53,895 nt of DNA from contig NZ_MSIE01000036.1 in NCBI RefSeq assembly GCF_001921205.1, positions 1-53,895 on the forward strand. The letters are read 5' to 3'. Numbering within the stretch: position 1 is the stretch's first letter; every line of letters starts with the position of its first letter. The translations under genes and the position numbers were made by a program. The DNA comes from Actinophytocola xanthii. Lineage in GTDB: Bacteria; Actinomycetota; Actinomycetes; Mycobacteriales; Pseudonocardiaceae. Under the pieces are notes generated by a model that searched no databases, had not been told where the DNA came from, and was given only the letters and a program-made list of their open reading frames with translations. Shown piece by piece: positions 27,746 to 35,419 of the stretch.

Positions 27746-27787
27746 TGGGCGATCCCAGTCCACGGAAAACGTGGACGGGATCGCCCA
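27746..27787. terminator. Strong isolated hairpin upstream of the nagZ run
   Basis: TGGGCGATCCC (27746-27756) pairs with GGGATCGCCCA (27777-27787), and GTCCACG (27758-27764) with CGTGGAC (27770-27776), around a 5-base GAAAA loop. The stem is 18 bp with one bulged A. It lies 380 bp beyond the HAD gene's stop, in a gene-free stretch, so it may terminate a long 3' UTR or an unrecognised RNA. Confidence 0.6.
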
Positions 27788-28165
27788 ATCGCCCAGCACG
27801 AGACGCTCGGGTTACCAAGCGTGCAACAGTGTCGTACCTACCTGGCCTCGGCGTCCGGCGTCCCGGTACGCAGTCCCTTGACGACATGCCTCCCGCGGCT
27901 GGCTGCGCGTGGGTGCCCGGTGTCTCGTGCACGGAGCCCCATACGGGGTGACCAGAACTTCTCTTCCGCTCCGGCCCTGGCCGGTGAGGGTCCGCATCTC
28001 CTTTGTACCGAGTGATGGAGGTCACTTCAAGACCTCATAAGGGTGCACCGTTACAGAGACCGGAAGGTGTCGACGAGTACATCTAGTGAGAGTACGCTGG
28101 AGCTTCTTTCCGCAGGTCAGAGCGCAGTTTCGGAATGGTTGGGGTACCGCCACACGAGTGAAGTG
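27788..28165. other. Gene-free stretch between the HAD gene and the nagZ run
   Basis: I see no convincing frame on either strand. A small hairpin, GAGGTC (28018-28023) with GACCTC (28031-28036), is present. No known riboswitch consensus is clear to me. With the terminator-like hairpin at 27746 it could carry a non-coding transcript on the minus strand. Confidence 0.4.
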
Positions 28166-28996
28166 TCACCTCTTCCGCCGGCGGTGGATGCCATACCAGG
28201 TGGCCCCCGCCGTCGCGATCGCTCCGATCCCGATCGCGGTGACCGCGACGGCCGTTCCCGGCCTGCCGTGGAAGCGTGAACGCAGCGAGACGGGCTTGGT
28301 GAACTCGAGGATCGGCCACCCGCGTTCGAGGGCGAGTGCCCGCAACCCCCGATCCGGGTTGACCACGGTCGGGTGCCCCACCGCCTCCAGCATGGGAAGG
28401 TCGGTGATCGAGTCGGAGTAGGCGTGGCTGGCGGCGAGGTCGTACCCCTCCTCCGCGGCGAGCTCCTTGATGGCGGTGGCCTTGTTCTGGCCGTAGCAGT
28501 AGAACTCGATCTCGCCCGTGTACCGCCCGTTCACCGCGACCATGCGGGTGCCCATGGCCCGGGTGGCCCCCACCATCGCCGAGATGGGCGAGACGATCTC
28601 GTCCCCGGACGCGGACACCACGACGACGTCGCGTCCCTCGGCGGTGTGGTCGGCGATCAGCTCCGCGGCCTCGGCGTAGACGAGCGGGTCGACGATGTCG
28701 TGCAGCGTCTCCTCGACGACGGCTCGCACCTGCTGCACGTCCCAGCCGGTGCAGAGGGCGGTCAGGTGCGCCCGCATCCGTTCGACCTGGTCCGCGTCCG
28801 CCCCTGAGGCGGCGAACACGAACTGGGCGTAGGCCCCCTTGAGAGCGGCTCGCCGATTGATCAACCCGTTGCGGAGGAAGGGGCGACTGAACGCCAACGT
28901 GCTCGACTTGGCGATGACCGTCTTGTCCAGGTCGAAGAATGCCGCCGCCCGCTGCGGTTCTGGTGGTTCGGCGCGCTTCGTCACGGTCGCCAGCAT
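28166..28996 (-). CDS. HAD-superfamily phosphatase, SerB-like (Rv3661-like)
   Basis: A 276-residue protein from ATG 28996; GTG 28984 is an alternative start. HAD motif I is FFDLDKT (about 20-26), motif II is VVSASGDE, and motif III is SDSITDLPMLEAVGHP. A C-terminal hydrophobic segment (AVAVTAIGIGAIATAGATWYGI) with a basic tail anchors it in the membrane. Relatives dephosphorylate serine phosphate or lipid-linked phosphates; the C-terminal anchor favours a membrane substrate. It is next to the 6C RNA and tad locus, as in Rv3661. Substrate unproven. Confidence 0.85.
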   Translation of the reverse strand: MLATVTKRAEPPEPQRAAAFFDLDKTVIAKSSTLAFSRPFLRNGLINRRAALKGAYAQFVFAASGADADQVERMRAHLTALCTGWDVQQVRAVVEETLHDIVDPLVYAEAAELIADHTAEGRDVVVVSASGDEIVSPISAMVGATRAMGTRMVAVNGRYTGEIEFYCYGQNKATAIKELAAEEGYDLAASHAYSDSITDLPMLEAVGHPTVVNPDRGLRALALERGWPILEFTKPVSLRSRFHGRPGTAVAVTAIGIGAIATAGATWYGIHRRRKR

Positions 28997-29099
28997 AGGA
29001 GCGTGGACGCTCCGGGCCGGGCAACCGCCGTCGCGCCAGGGGCAAACGCGCCGGTGAGAGCAAGTTGCGAACACAGTCCGGAGCCAAGGGGCTACAGTA

Positions 29100-29192
29100 G
29101 TGAGGCTCAGCCTTGCTGAGCGGTTCAGCCCGACCCCCCGGGGCTGAACCTCGACGACCCCCGTCCCTCCCCCCTGGCGGGGGTCGTCCACT
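29100..29192 (+). ncRNA. 6C small RNA
   Basis: Two adjacent hairpins have loops with six consecutive C. Hairpin 1: GGTTCAGCCC (29122-29131) with GGGCTGAACC (29141-29150), loop GACCCCCCG. Hairpin 2: GACGACCCCCG (29153-29163) with CGGGGGTCGTC (29178-29188), loop with CCCCCC at 29169-29174. A -10-like TACAGT lies at 29093-29098. An upstream stem GCTCAGC/GCTGAGC (29105-29121) precedes them. Mycobacterial 6C (B11) lies in the same place, between Rv3660c and Rv3661, and represses targets through its C loops. Ends are approximate. Confidence 0.92.
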
Positions 29193-29425
29193 ATCTCCCC
29201 CTCTTCGGCTGCTGAGCCATTTCGGGAGCCCTTCGCCATGCGCGCTCGCCTGCCTGTTCCTGCCCGCTGGCGCACCCAGCTTGCTCTGGTCCCCAGGCTC
29301 ACTTATCCACAACTGCTCCAGCCATCCACATGTTGATCTTCCCCCGTTGAGCCGGCCCCCGCACAGGTCGATCGTGGTCAGCAAGGCCAGCAACCGCCTG
29401 GCCCACACGCGATCGGGGGAGTCAG

Positions 29426-30525
29426 GTGGATCAGAACCGCCCATTGGCCTTCGTGGAACACGAAGACCTGCTCGACGACGTACTCAAACTCGCCGCCGCC
29501 GCCGGCTGCGACCTCGAATGCGTCCCGGACATCGCCGCTACCCGTTCCAGCTGGGCCACGGCCACTGCCGTCATCCTCGACGCCTCCACAGCCGCCCAGT
29601 GCGCCCAAGCCGCCTTACCCCGCCGCGACGCCGTGTTCCTGGTCTCCACCGACCCGGCTCCCCGAACCCTCTGGGAACGAGCGGTGGAAATCGGCGCCGA
29701 ACGCGTCCTCGAGCTCCCCGGTGCCGAACCCTGGCTGGTCAACGCCCTCGCCGACGCCACCGACGCCCCGGCCCTCACCACCGGCCGAGCCGTGGCCGTA
29801 CTCGGCGGCCGAGGCGGCGCCGGAGCGTCGGTCTTCGCCGCAGCCCTCGGCCTGACGGCGATACGCACCGGCCAGCACGCCCTCCTCATCGACTGCGACC
29901 CCTTGGGCGGTGGGCTCGACCTCGTCCTCGGCGCGGAGCTCGAACAGGGCCTGCGCTGGCCCGACATGCAGCTGAGAGCCGGCCGGGTAGCCGCGTCCTC
30001 CCTGCACGAGGCGCTTCCCACGCGCACCCGCGGAAACGCACGGCTGACCCTGCTGTCCGGCGCCAGGCAAGGCGCGTCTCCCGCCCCCGACGCCGTCGCA
30101 GCCGTACTGGAAGCCGGCCGTAGAGCAGGCGAAACGGTGATCTGCGACCTCCCGCGCACCCTCGGCCCCAGCGCCCAGGCCGCCCTGACCCGAGCCGACC
30201 TGACGGTCGTGGTCGTCCCGGCGAGGTACGGGCGTGCGCCTCGGCCCGTCTCCTCGCCGATCACCTGGCCGAGCTGGGTGTCACCCCCCAACTCGTCGTC
30301 CGCGGCCCCGCCCCTGGCGGCCTCACCCCGACCGAGGTCTCCCGAGCCACCGGGCTCCCCGTCCTCACCGCCATGCGCCCCGAACCCAACCTCCCCCAAA
30401 CCCTCGACCGCGGCCACTTCTCGCCCCGCCCCAAAAGCCCTCTCTCCAAAGCCGCCCGCACCGCCCTCACCGCACTGGCCGCCCACACCCCCCGCCCCAT
30501 CAGACCCCAACGAGCCACGCCATGA
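29426..30525 (+). CDS. ssd: Septum site-determining Ssd/CpaE-like protein, apparent frameshift
   Basis: A ParA/MinD-fold protein of the Rv3660c (Ssd) family. A receiver-like N-terminus is followed by a deviant Walker A (GGRGGAGAS, near 130) and LLIDCDPLGGGLDL. At about 30223 the frame breaks after VVVVPA. Adding one base restores EVRACASARLLADHLAELGV and a normal C-terminus to a stop at 30523-30525. Without the correction the frame runs to 30544 with an unnatural Pro/Ser-rich tail. This is either a true inactivating deletion or a sequencing error. It is the first gene of the tad run. Confidence 0.82.
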
Positions 30526-30777
30526 CCGCCCTGACCAGGCGTGACATGGCAACTCTGACCGCTGACCGCTTAGCCAGGAGGCCTTCTGCGGTCGCGGCGG
30601 CTCCACTGCTCACGCGCCCTGCCCCACGCGCCCGTGCGAGGTGCGTCATGAGCGCCCCAACCAACCGAACTCCCCATCCCAGAAAGCCCTCTCCGAGCGG
30701 CGCATGCCTCGATCGTCCCCGGCTCCCCGCCGGCTCCCACCTCAGTCCCAGCCCGTCCGATCCCTGAGAGCCCAGCC
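30526..30777. other. Short intergenic stretch before the Cys-rich ORF
   Basis: No convincing gene. The frames that cross it are shadows of the frameshifted ssd region. Confidence 0.4.
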
Positions 30778-31068
30778 ATGACCGACCTCATCGACCTGGC
30801 CGCCCACCGGCCGAAAGCGTCGCCCTGCCCGCTCTCACACGCCCCGTGCCCACACGTCGTCGTCCCCGAGCCCCAAGGTCTCGCCGCCGTCATCGACCTG
30901 GCCGAGCGCCGCCGAACAAGCCGCCTGACCGCCGGCCCCACGCCCACCCGCCCCCGCGCGGACACACCATGCCCGTTCGCGCCCCTGTGCTGGCTCCGCC
31001 CGGCCACCTGGCGCTGCCCCCTCGTCCCAGCCCACCCGTGCCCGTCCTGCACCGGCCCCGCCGCCTGA
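30778..31068 (+). CDS. Small Cys-rich protein in the tad locus
   Basis: A 96-residue frame with codons ending mostly in G/C. Two similar segments, DLIDLAAHRP (3-12) and AVIDLAERRR, recur. Eleven Cys, mostly as CP or PC pairs (CPLSHAPCPH; CPFAPLCW; CPSC), suggest metal binding or disulfides. There is a weak GAGAG site before the ATG. It lies between ssd and tadA, same strand. No family recognised; it may be unexpressed. Confidence 0.45.
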   Translation: MTDLIDLAAHRPKASPCPLSHAPCPHVVVPEPQGLAAVIDLAERRRTSRLTAGPTPTRPRADTPCPFAPLCWLRPATWRCPLVPAHPCPSCTGPAA

Positions 31069-31106
31069 CTGGCCACACCTCGAACCAACCGCCACAGGAG
31101 AACGGC

Positions 31107-32258
31107 ATGAACCACACCACCGACCTCGTCGACCGCGTCCGCGGCCGCCTGGCCAGCACCGCCACCGTCATCACCCCCGCCGTCGTGGCGCGCGCCGTCC
31201 GCGAGGAGGCCGGCGGCGTCGTCGGTGACGCCGACGTGCTCAGCGCACTTCGCCTGATGCGCCAGGAGTTCGTCGGTGCCGGTCTCCTGGATCCATTGCT
31301 GCGCACGGACGAGGTCACCGACATCCTGGTCACCGCCCCCGACCAGGTCTGGCTGGACGGCCCCGGCGGTCTCCGTCGCACCGACGTCACCTTTCCCGAC
31401 GAGGACTCCGTCCGCCGCCTCGCCCAGCGCCTCGCTCTCGCCTGCGGCCGAAGACTCGACGACGCCCAGCCGTTCGTCGATGCCTGGCTACCGGTCACCG
31501 CTCAAGGCCGGGTGCGACTCCACGCCGTCCTCCCACCCGTCGCAGCCGACGGCACCTGCCTGTCCCTACGCGTGCTGCGCCGCGCCGGCCACGACCTCGA
31601 CGCACTCCGCCGCCTCGGCACCTTCGACCAGCCAACCCAACGCGTGCTCGAAGCCCTGGTCGCCGCACGCCTCGCCTTCGTCGTCACGGGCGGCACAGGC
31701 GCGGGCAAGACCTCTCTGCTCAGCGCCCTCCTGGCCGCGGTCGACCCTCGGGAGCGCATCGTCTCCATCGAGGACGCCGGCGAGCTCGCGCCGCGTCACC
31801 CCCAGTTCGTCCGCCTCATCGCCCGCCCCCCGAACATCGAGGGCGCCGGCGAGGTGACCCTCGCCGACCTCGTCCGCCAGGGGCTGCGCATGCGCCCGGA
31901 CCGCCTCGTGGTCGGCGAGGTGCGCGGTGCCGAGGTGTGCGATCTCCTCACCGCCCTCAACACCGGTCACGACGGCGGCGCCGGCACCGTCCACGCCAAC
32001 TCCCCGGCCGAGCTGCCCGCCCGCATGGAGGCACTGGCCGCCCTCGGCGGACTCTCCCGCGCCGCACTGCACAGCCAGCTCGCCGCCGCGTTCCAGGTCG
32101 TCCTGCACATGCACCGCCGCCCCGACGGCACCCGCCGCCTGGCCCAGATCGGCGTCCTCAACCGCACGCGAACAGGAGTCCACGTAACCCCCACCTGGCA
32201 CGACGGCGACGACAACCCGAGCTCCGCCCTCAACACCATGCTCAGTCCGAGGGCGTGA
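31107..32258 (+). CDS. tadA: TadA-type secretion ATPase (CpaF-like)
   Basis: A 383-residue type II/IV secretion ATPase. Walker A GGTGAGKTS is at 195-203 (Lys201), followed by SIEDAGELAP, the Asp box, LRMRPDRLVVGEVRGAE, and the His box NTGHDGGAGTVHANS. This is the motor for a Flp/Tad-like pilus. ATG 31107 has an AGGAG site. The stop overlaps the next start by GTGA (32255), so it is coupled to the membrane subunit. It corresponds to Rv3659c. Confidence 0.93.
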   Translation: MNHTTDLVDRVRGRLASTATVITPAVVARAVREEAGGVVGDADVLSALRLMRQEFVGAGLLDPLLRTDEVTDILVTAPDQVWLDGPGGLRRTDVTFPDEDSVRRLAQRLALACGRRLDDAQPFVDAWLPVTAQGRVRLHAVLPPVAADGTCLSLRVLRRAGHDLDALRRLGTFDQPTQRVLEALVAARLAFVVTGGTGAGKTSLLSALLAAVDPRERIVSIEDAGELAPRHPQFVRLIARPPNIEGAGEVTLADLVRQGLRMRPDRLVVGEVRGAEVCDLLTALNTGHDGGAGTVHANSPAELPARMEALAALGGLSRAALHSQLAAAFQVVLHMHRRPDGTRRLAQIGVLNRTRTGVHVTPTWHDGDDNPSSALNTMLSPRA

Positions 32259-33061
32259 CGGACATGCTGACCGCCGCTCTCCTCGCCCTGGCCGCGCTGA
32301 CCTGGCCACCCGGACAACCCGCCCGCCGACTGCGCGCCCTGCACTTCGCCCGCCACCCCACCCGTTCCTGGCGCCCACCCCGCCTGAGCCTCATCACCTC
32401 GATCTGCCTGGCCGTCCCCACAGGCTGGCTGGCGGCGGACCTCCCCGGAGCCGCCGCGGCGGCACTACTGGCCACCACCCTCCACCGCCGGTGGCGGGCC
32501 AGAACCGACCTCCGCCGCTCCCTCGCAGCCACAGACGGTCTGACGGAAGCACTCCGCTCCCTGGTAGCCGCCCTACGCGCCGGCGCCCACCCCGCCCACG
32601 CCGCCGAAACGGCAGCCGCCGACGCTCACCCCGCAGCCGCCGCCTCCATGCGGGCCATCTCCGCCACGGCCCGCTTGGACGGCGACATTCATCGAGCCCT
32701 GTCCATGACGGAGTCACCTACCCCCACGGTCCTGGCGCGGATAGCCCAAGCCTGGTCACTGGCCCAGCGCCACGGCCTCCCCCTGGCCGACATTCTCGCC
32801 GCCACGGTCCGGGACCTCGAACAACGCCAACGCTTCACCAGACAGGTCACGGCCAGAATGGCCGGCCCCCGAGCCAGCGCCACCGTCCTGGCCCTACTCC
32901 CACTTCTCGGCATCACAATGGGCGAAGCCGTGGGAGCCCACCCCATCCACGTCCTGACCACAACGGCCGTCGGTCAAGCCCTGCTCCTGGCAGGCGTAGC
33001 CCTCCAGTGCGCCGGCACGACCTGGTGCGCCCGCCTCACCTCCCAAGCCATCTCCCCATGA
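32255..33061 (+). CDS. TadB-like membrane subunit (type II secretion F domain)
   Basis: A 268-residue protein from GTG 32255. Hydrophobic segments lie at about 4-20, 47-70 and near the C-terminus. The T2SSF-type central helices are in between: SLVAALRAGAHPAHAAETAA and WSLAQRHGLPLADILAATVRDLEQR. It forms the inner-membrane platform with TadC and TadA. It corresponds to Rv3658c. A 470-bp repeat-bearing spacer separates it from tadC. Confidence 0.8.
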   Translation: MTDMLTAALLALAALTWPPGQPARRLRALHFARHPTRSWRPPRLSLITSICLAVPTGWLAADLPGAAAAALLATTLHRRWRARTDLRRSLAATDGLTEALRSLVAALRAGAHPAHAAETAAADAHPAAAASMRAISATARLDGDIHRALSMTESPTPTVLARIAQAWSLAQRHGLPLADILAATVRDLEQRQRFTRQVTARMAGPRASATVLALLPLLGITMGEAVGAHPIHVLTTTAVGQALLLAGVALQCAGTTWCARLTSQAISP

Positions 33062-33162
33062 CACCCGACCAACCTCGCCGCTTCCAACCGCACGCGAAGA
33101 AAGGCGGACCCTGCCCACGAGCCCATCACGCTCGCCACCCCCGCCGGCCCGCACGCCCCAAA

Positions 33163-33388
33163 GCGCTGATGCCGAGCCAGCCCTCACGCCTCTAGCCCTG
33201 ATGGCCTCACCCCTGATGGCCTCACCCCTGATGGCCTCACCCCTGATGGCCGCACCCCTGATGGGCCTCAGCCCTGATGGGCCCCCGGCCCCTGGCACCC
33301 CCGCGAACCCTGAAGGTCCACCGGGCCCTGGCACCTCCGCCAACGCGCACGCCCCCACGAGCGCGCTGATGCCGAACAGCCCTCACGC
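33163..33388 (+). repeat. Paired imperfect 25-bp repeat copies in the tadB-tadC spacer
   Basis: GCGCTGATGCCGA followed by CAGCCCTCACGC occurs at about 33163-33189 and again at about 33363-33388, 200 bp apart, with one or two differences between the halves. Confidence 0.6.
33196..33287 (+). repeat. 15-bp tandem repeat array
   Basis: CCCTGATGGCCTCAC is repeated exactly at 33196, 33211 and 33226. A copy with one change is at 33241, then two degenerate copies follow (about 33256-33287). If translated from ATG 33201 it would give MASPL repeats, but there is no ribosome-binding site and I do not call a gene. The unit is far shorter than a CRISPR repeat-spacer pattern. Confidence 0.8.
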
Positions 33389-33531
33389 TCCCAGCCTTTC
33401 GCCTCCAGCCTTTCGCCTTCAGCCCTGAGGTCCCCACCCCACACGGCGCCGGCCCTTCACCTCAAGCCCCGACGTCTCCAGCCCGCACTCCCCACCGGCC
33501 CTGCCCAATCACAAGCACCCGGAGCGCCCTC

Positions 33532-34242
33532 ATGAACTCCACCAGCACCGCACTCCTGCTCCTCGCCACCACTCCACTGCTCTGGTCCCGCGCCCGCACC
33601 GCCAGCACCCGCCTCGCCACGCTCACCGGCACCCGCCGCCCCCGTTCCCTCAACCCCACCCTCACCCGAGCCGCCCTCGCAGCCTCGCTCGGACTACTAG
33701 CCGCCGTCACCACCGGCTGGCCACTCGCCCCGCTCGTCGGCCCCGCCGTCGCCGCCGGCGCCTGGTGGCTCACCAACCGGCTCACCCGCACCCGCGACCC
33801 CACCCCGGACCCGTTGACGCTCGCCGCCGCCTGGGACCTCCTCGCCGCCTGCCTCCGCGCCGGGCTCCCCGTTGCGACGGCAGTCGCCGCCGTCGTTGGC
33901 GGTCTCCCACCCGAGGTCGCCCAGGCCCTACGTGCCACGGCCGACCGGCTGGCGATGGGCGCCGACCCGGTCGACGCCTGGGCCCCCGCACTGGCCTGCC
34001 CGCCCACAGCACCGCTCGCCCGCGCCGCCCGGCACACCGCCCGCTCCGGCGCCGCCCTGGCCGACGTCGTCGCCACGCTCGCCACGACCGTCCGGGACGG
34101 GGCAGGAGACACGGCCGAGGCGAGAGCCCAACGCGCCTCGGTCGTCATCGCCGCCCCGCTCGGACTCTGCTTCCTACCCGCGTTCGTCTGCCTCGGCATC
34201 GCCCCCGTGATCGCCGGCCTCGCCGACCACCTGTCCCTGTGA
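33532..34242 (+). CDS. TadC-like membrane subunit (type II secretion F domain)
   Basis: A 236-residue protein with hydrophobic segments near 5-20, 50-80 and 205-230. The central helices carry WDLLAACLRAGLPVATAVAAVV and HTARSGAALADVVATLATTVRD, typical of T2SSF subunits. A GGAG site precedes ATG 33532. It corresponds to Rv3657c. The 3' end lies 25 bp from the DUF4244 pilin-like gene. Confidence 0.8.
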   Translation: MNSTSTALLLLATTPLLWSRARTASTRLATLTGTRRPRSLNPTLTRAALAASLGLLAAVTTGWPLAPLVGPAVAAGAWWLTNRLTRTRDPTPDPLTLAAAWDLLAACLRAGLPVATAVAAVVGGLPPEVAQALRATADRLAMGADPVDAWAPALACPPTAPLARAARHTARSGAALADVVATLATTVRDGAGDTAEARAQRASVVIAAPLGLCFLPAFVCLGIAPVIAGLADHLSL

Positions 34243-34267
34243 AAACCAGACCTACAAGGAGAAACCC

Positions 34268-34447
34268 ATGTTCATCCGACCCCACCGCGAGTTCCTGAGC
34301 ACCGACGACGGCACCGTCTCCATCGAGTACGCCCTCGCCGCCCTTGCCGCCGCGGCCTTCGCCGTGGCCCTGCTCGCGGTCATCCAGAGCGACACCGTGC
34401 TCGAGGGCCTGCAGGGCATCCTCGAGCGCGCCTTCGCGGCGAACTGA
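34268..34447 (+). CDS. DUF4244 Flp-pilin-like small protein
   Basis: A 59-residue protein. A short basic leader ends in GTVSIEYALAALAAAAFAVALLAV, matching the Flp prepilin pattern G-x4-E-Y followed by a hydrophobic helix. The N-terminal leader MFIRPHREFLSTDDG is where a prepilin peptidase could cut. A strong AAGGAG lies 8 bp before the ATG. It corresponds to Rv3656c. It is probably the major pilin. Confidence 0.85.
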   Translation: MFIRPHREFLSTDDGTVSIEYALAALAAAAFAVALLAVIQSDTVLEGLQGILERAFAAN

Positions 34448-34825
34448 GTGCCCGGCATCAGGCGCGGCCGCCGCGCACCCTCGAGCGACCGCGGGACGGT
34501 GACCGTCGAGACCGCTGTCGCGTTGGCGGGCTTCGTCACCGTGCTCGCGCTGGCACTCGGCGCGATCTCGGCCGCCGTCGACCAGCTGCGCTGCACCGAC
34601 GCCGCTCGCGAGGCGGCCCGCCTGACCGCCCGCGGCGACTCGGACGGAGCCGCCGCGGCCGCGCGCCGCATCGCCCCGCGCGGTGCCACTGTCGACATCT
34701 CTACAGAAGGAGAGGAGATCCACGTGATCGTCCACGCCGCGCCCGTCGCCGGCCTGGTGCCCGGGCTGCGGGTGCGGGCCGAGGCCTTCGCCATCGGTGA
34801 ACCCACGCCAGGGTCGCCGCCGTGA
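34448..34825 (+). CDS. TadE-like pseudopilin
   Basis: A 125-residue protein starting on GTG directly after the DUF4244 stop. The signature DRGTVTVETAVALAGFVTVLALALGAI (14-40) is a class III pilin-like signal and helix with the conserved Glu. The C-terminal domain is an exported alpha/beta part. It overlaps the next gene by GTGA. It corresponds to Rv3655c. Likely a minor pilin. Confidence 0.85.
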   Translation: MPGIRRGRRAPSSDRGTVTVETAVALAGFVTVLALALGAISAAVDQLRCTDAAREAARLTARGDSDGAAAAARRIAPRGATVDISTEGEEIHVIVHAAPVAGLVPGLRVRAEAFAIGEPTPGSPP

Positions 34826-35220
34826 CCGACGAGCCGACCGAGGGCGACAGGGGAGCGGCGAGCGTATGGGCGGCCGCCGGCATCCTTGCCGTGCTCATCG
34901 TGGCCACCGCGGTCGTCTGGGTCGTCGCGGCGACCACCACCCGCCACCGGGCCGAGAGCGCGGCCGACCTCGCGGCGTTGGCCGCCGCCGCTCTCGCGCC
35001 CCACGGTGAGCGGTCGGCGTGCGGCAGGGCGCGATGGGTGGTCGAACAGATGCGGGTCGAGCTGCGGTCCTGCCACCTGAAGGGGTGGGACGCCCTCGTC
35101 GAGGTCACCGCGGAGCCGTCGGGCCTGTTCGCGACGTTCGGGCCAGCCGCCGCGAGGGCCAGGGCCGGGCCGGTTGAACGACCGGCGGACACGAGGCGAA
35201 CGGTCGTCCCCACACGGTAA
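34822..35220 (+). CDS. Rv3654c-like TadE/TadG-type protein
   Basis: A 132-residue protein. DRGAASVWAAAGILAVLIVATAVVWVVA (9-36) is a pilin-like transmembrane helix with the RGAAS start. A helical ESAADLAALAAAALAPH follows, then two Cys pairs and an Arg-rich tail. This is the secretion-neighbourhood TadE-like family. It is the last gene of the tad run; no prepilin peptidase or outer pore gene is visible here. Confidence 0.8.
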   Translation: MTDEPTEGDRGAASVWAAAGILAVLIVATAVVWVVAATTTRHRAESAADLAALAAAALAPHGERSACGRARWVVEQMRVELRSCHLKGWDALVEVTAEPSGLFATFGPAAARARAGPVERPADTRRTVVPTR

Positions 35221-35419
35221 ACGGCGTTGCCCGGACGGCGAGTGCCGCGATGACCGGCGGATCGCGCTTCAGCCGGCCGCTCTTGGTTATTCGTTCACCG
35301 TGTCACAACGACCAGTTGTCGACTAAAAGTTTCGGCGGACGGGGGGTCTGCCGTTAAGTGAGACGCAGAGCACCTGGTGATCACCAAGTTGCTCGATCCA
35401 CAAGGAGGCATGTACCCGA
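35221..35419. other. Promoter region of the PrimPol-like gene
   Basis: An inverted-repeat-like segment, GTCACAAC-GACCA-GTTGTCGAC, lies near 35302-35322. AAGGAGG at 35402-35408 serves the next gene. No gene seen. Confidence 0.35.

Larger units (their letters stand above)
33062..33531 (+). other. Long spacer between the two TadB/C genes
   Basis: This 470-bp stretch interrupts an otherwise tightly packed operon. It holds the 15-bp tandem array and the paired repeats. It is very C-rich on this strand. I see no gene that I can support. Confidence 0.5.

Noticed and set aside
33196-33287. The 15-bp tandem repeats as a CRISPR array
   Set aside because: Units are adjacent with no spacers and are too short; no cas gene lies nearby.
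33201-33428. A 75-residue frame with MASPL repeats in the tadB-tadC spacer
   Set aside because: No ribosome-binding site, low complexity, and explained by the tandem DNA repeat.
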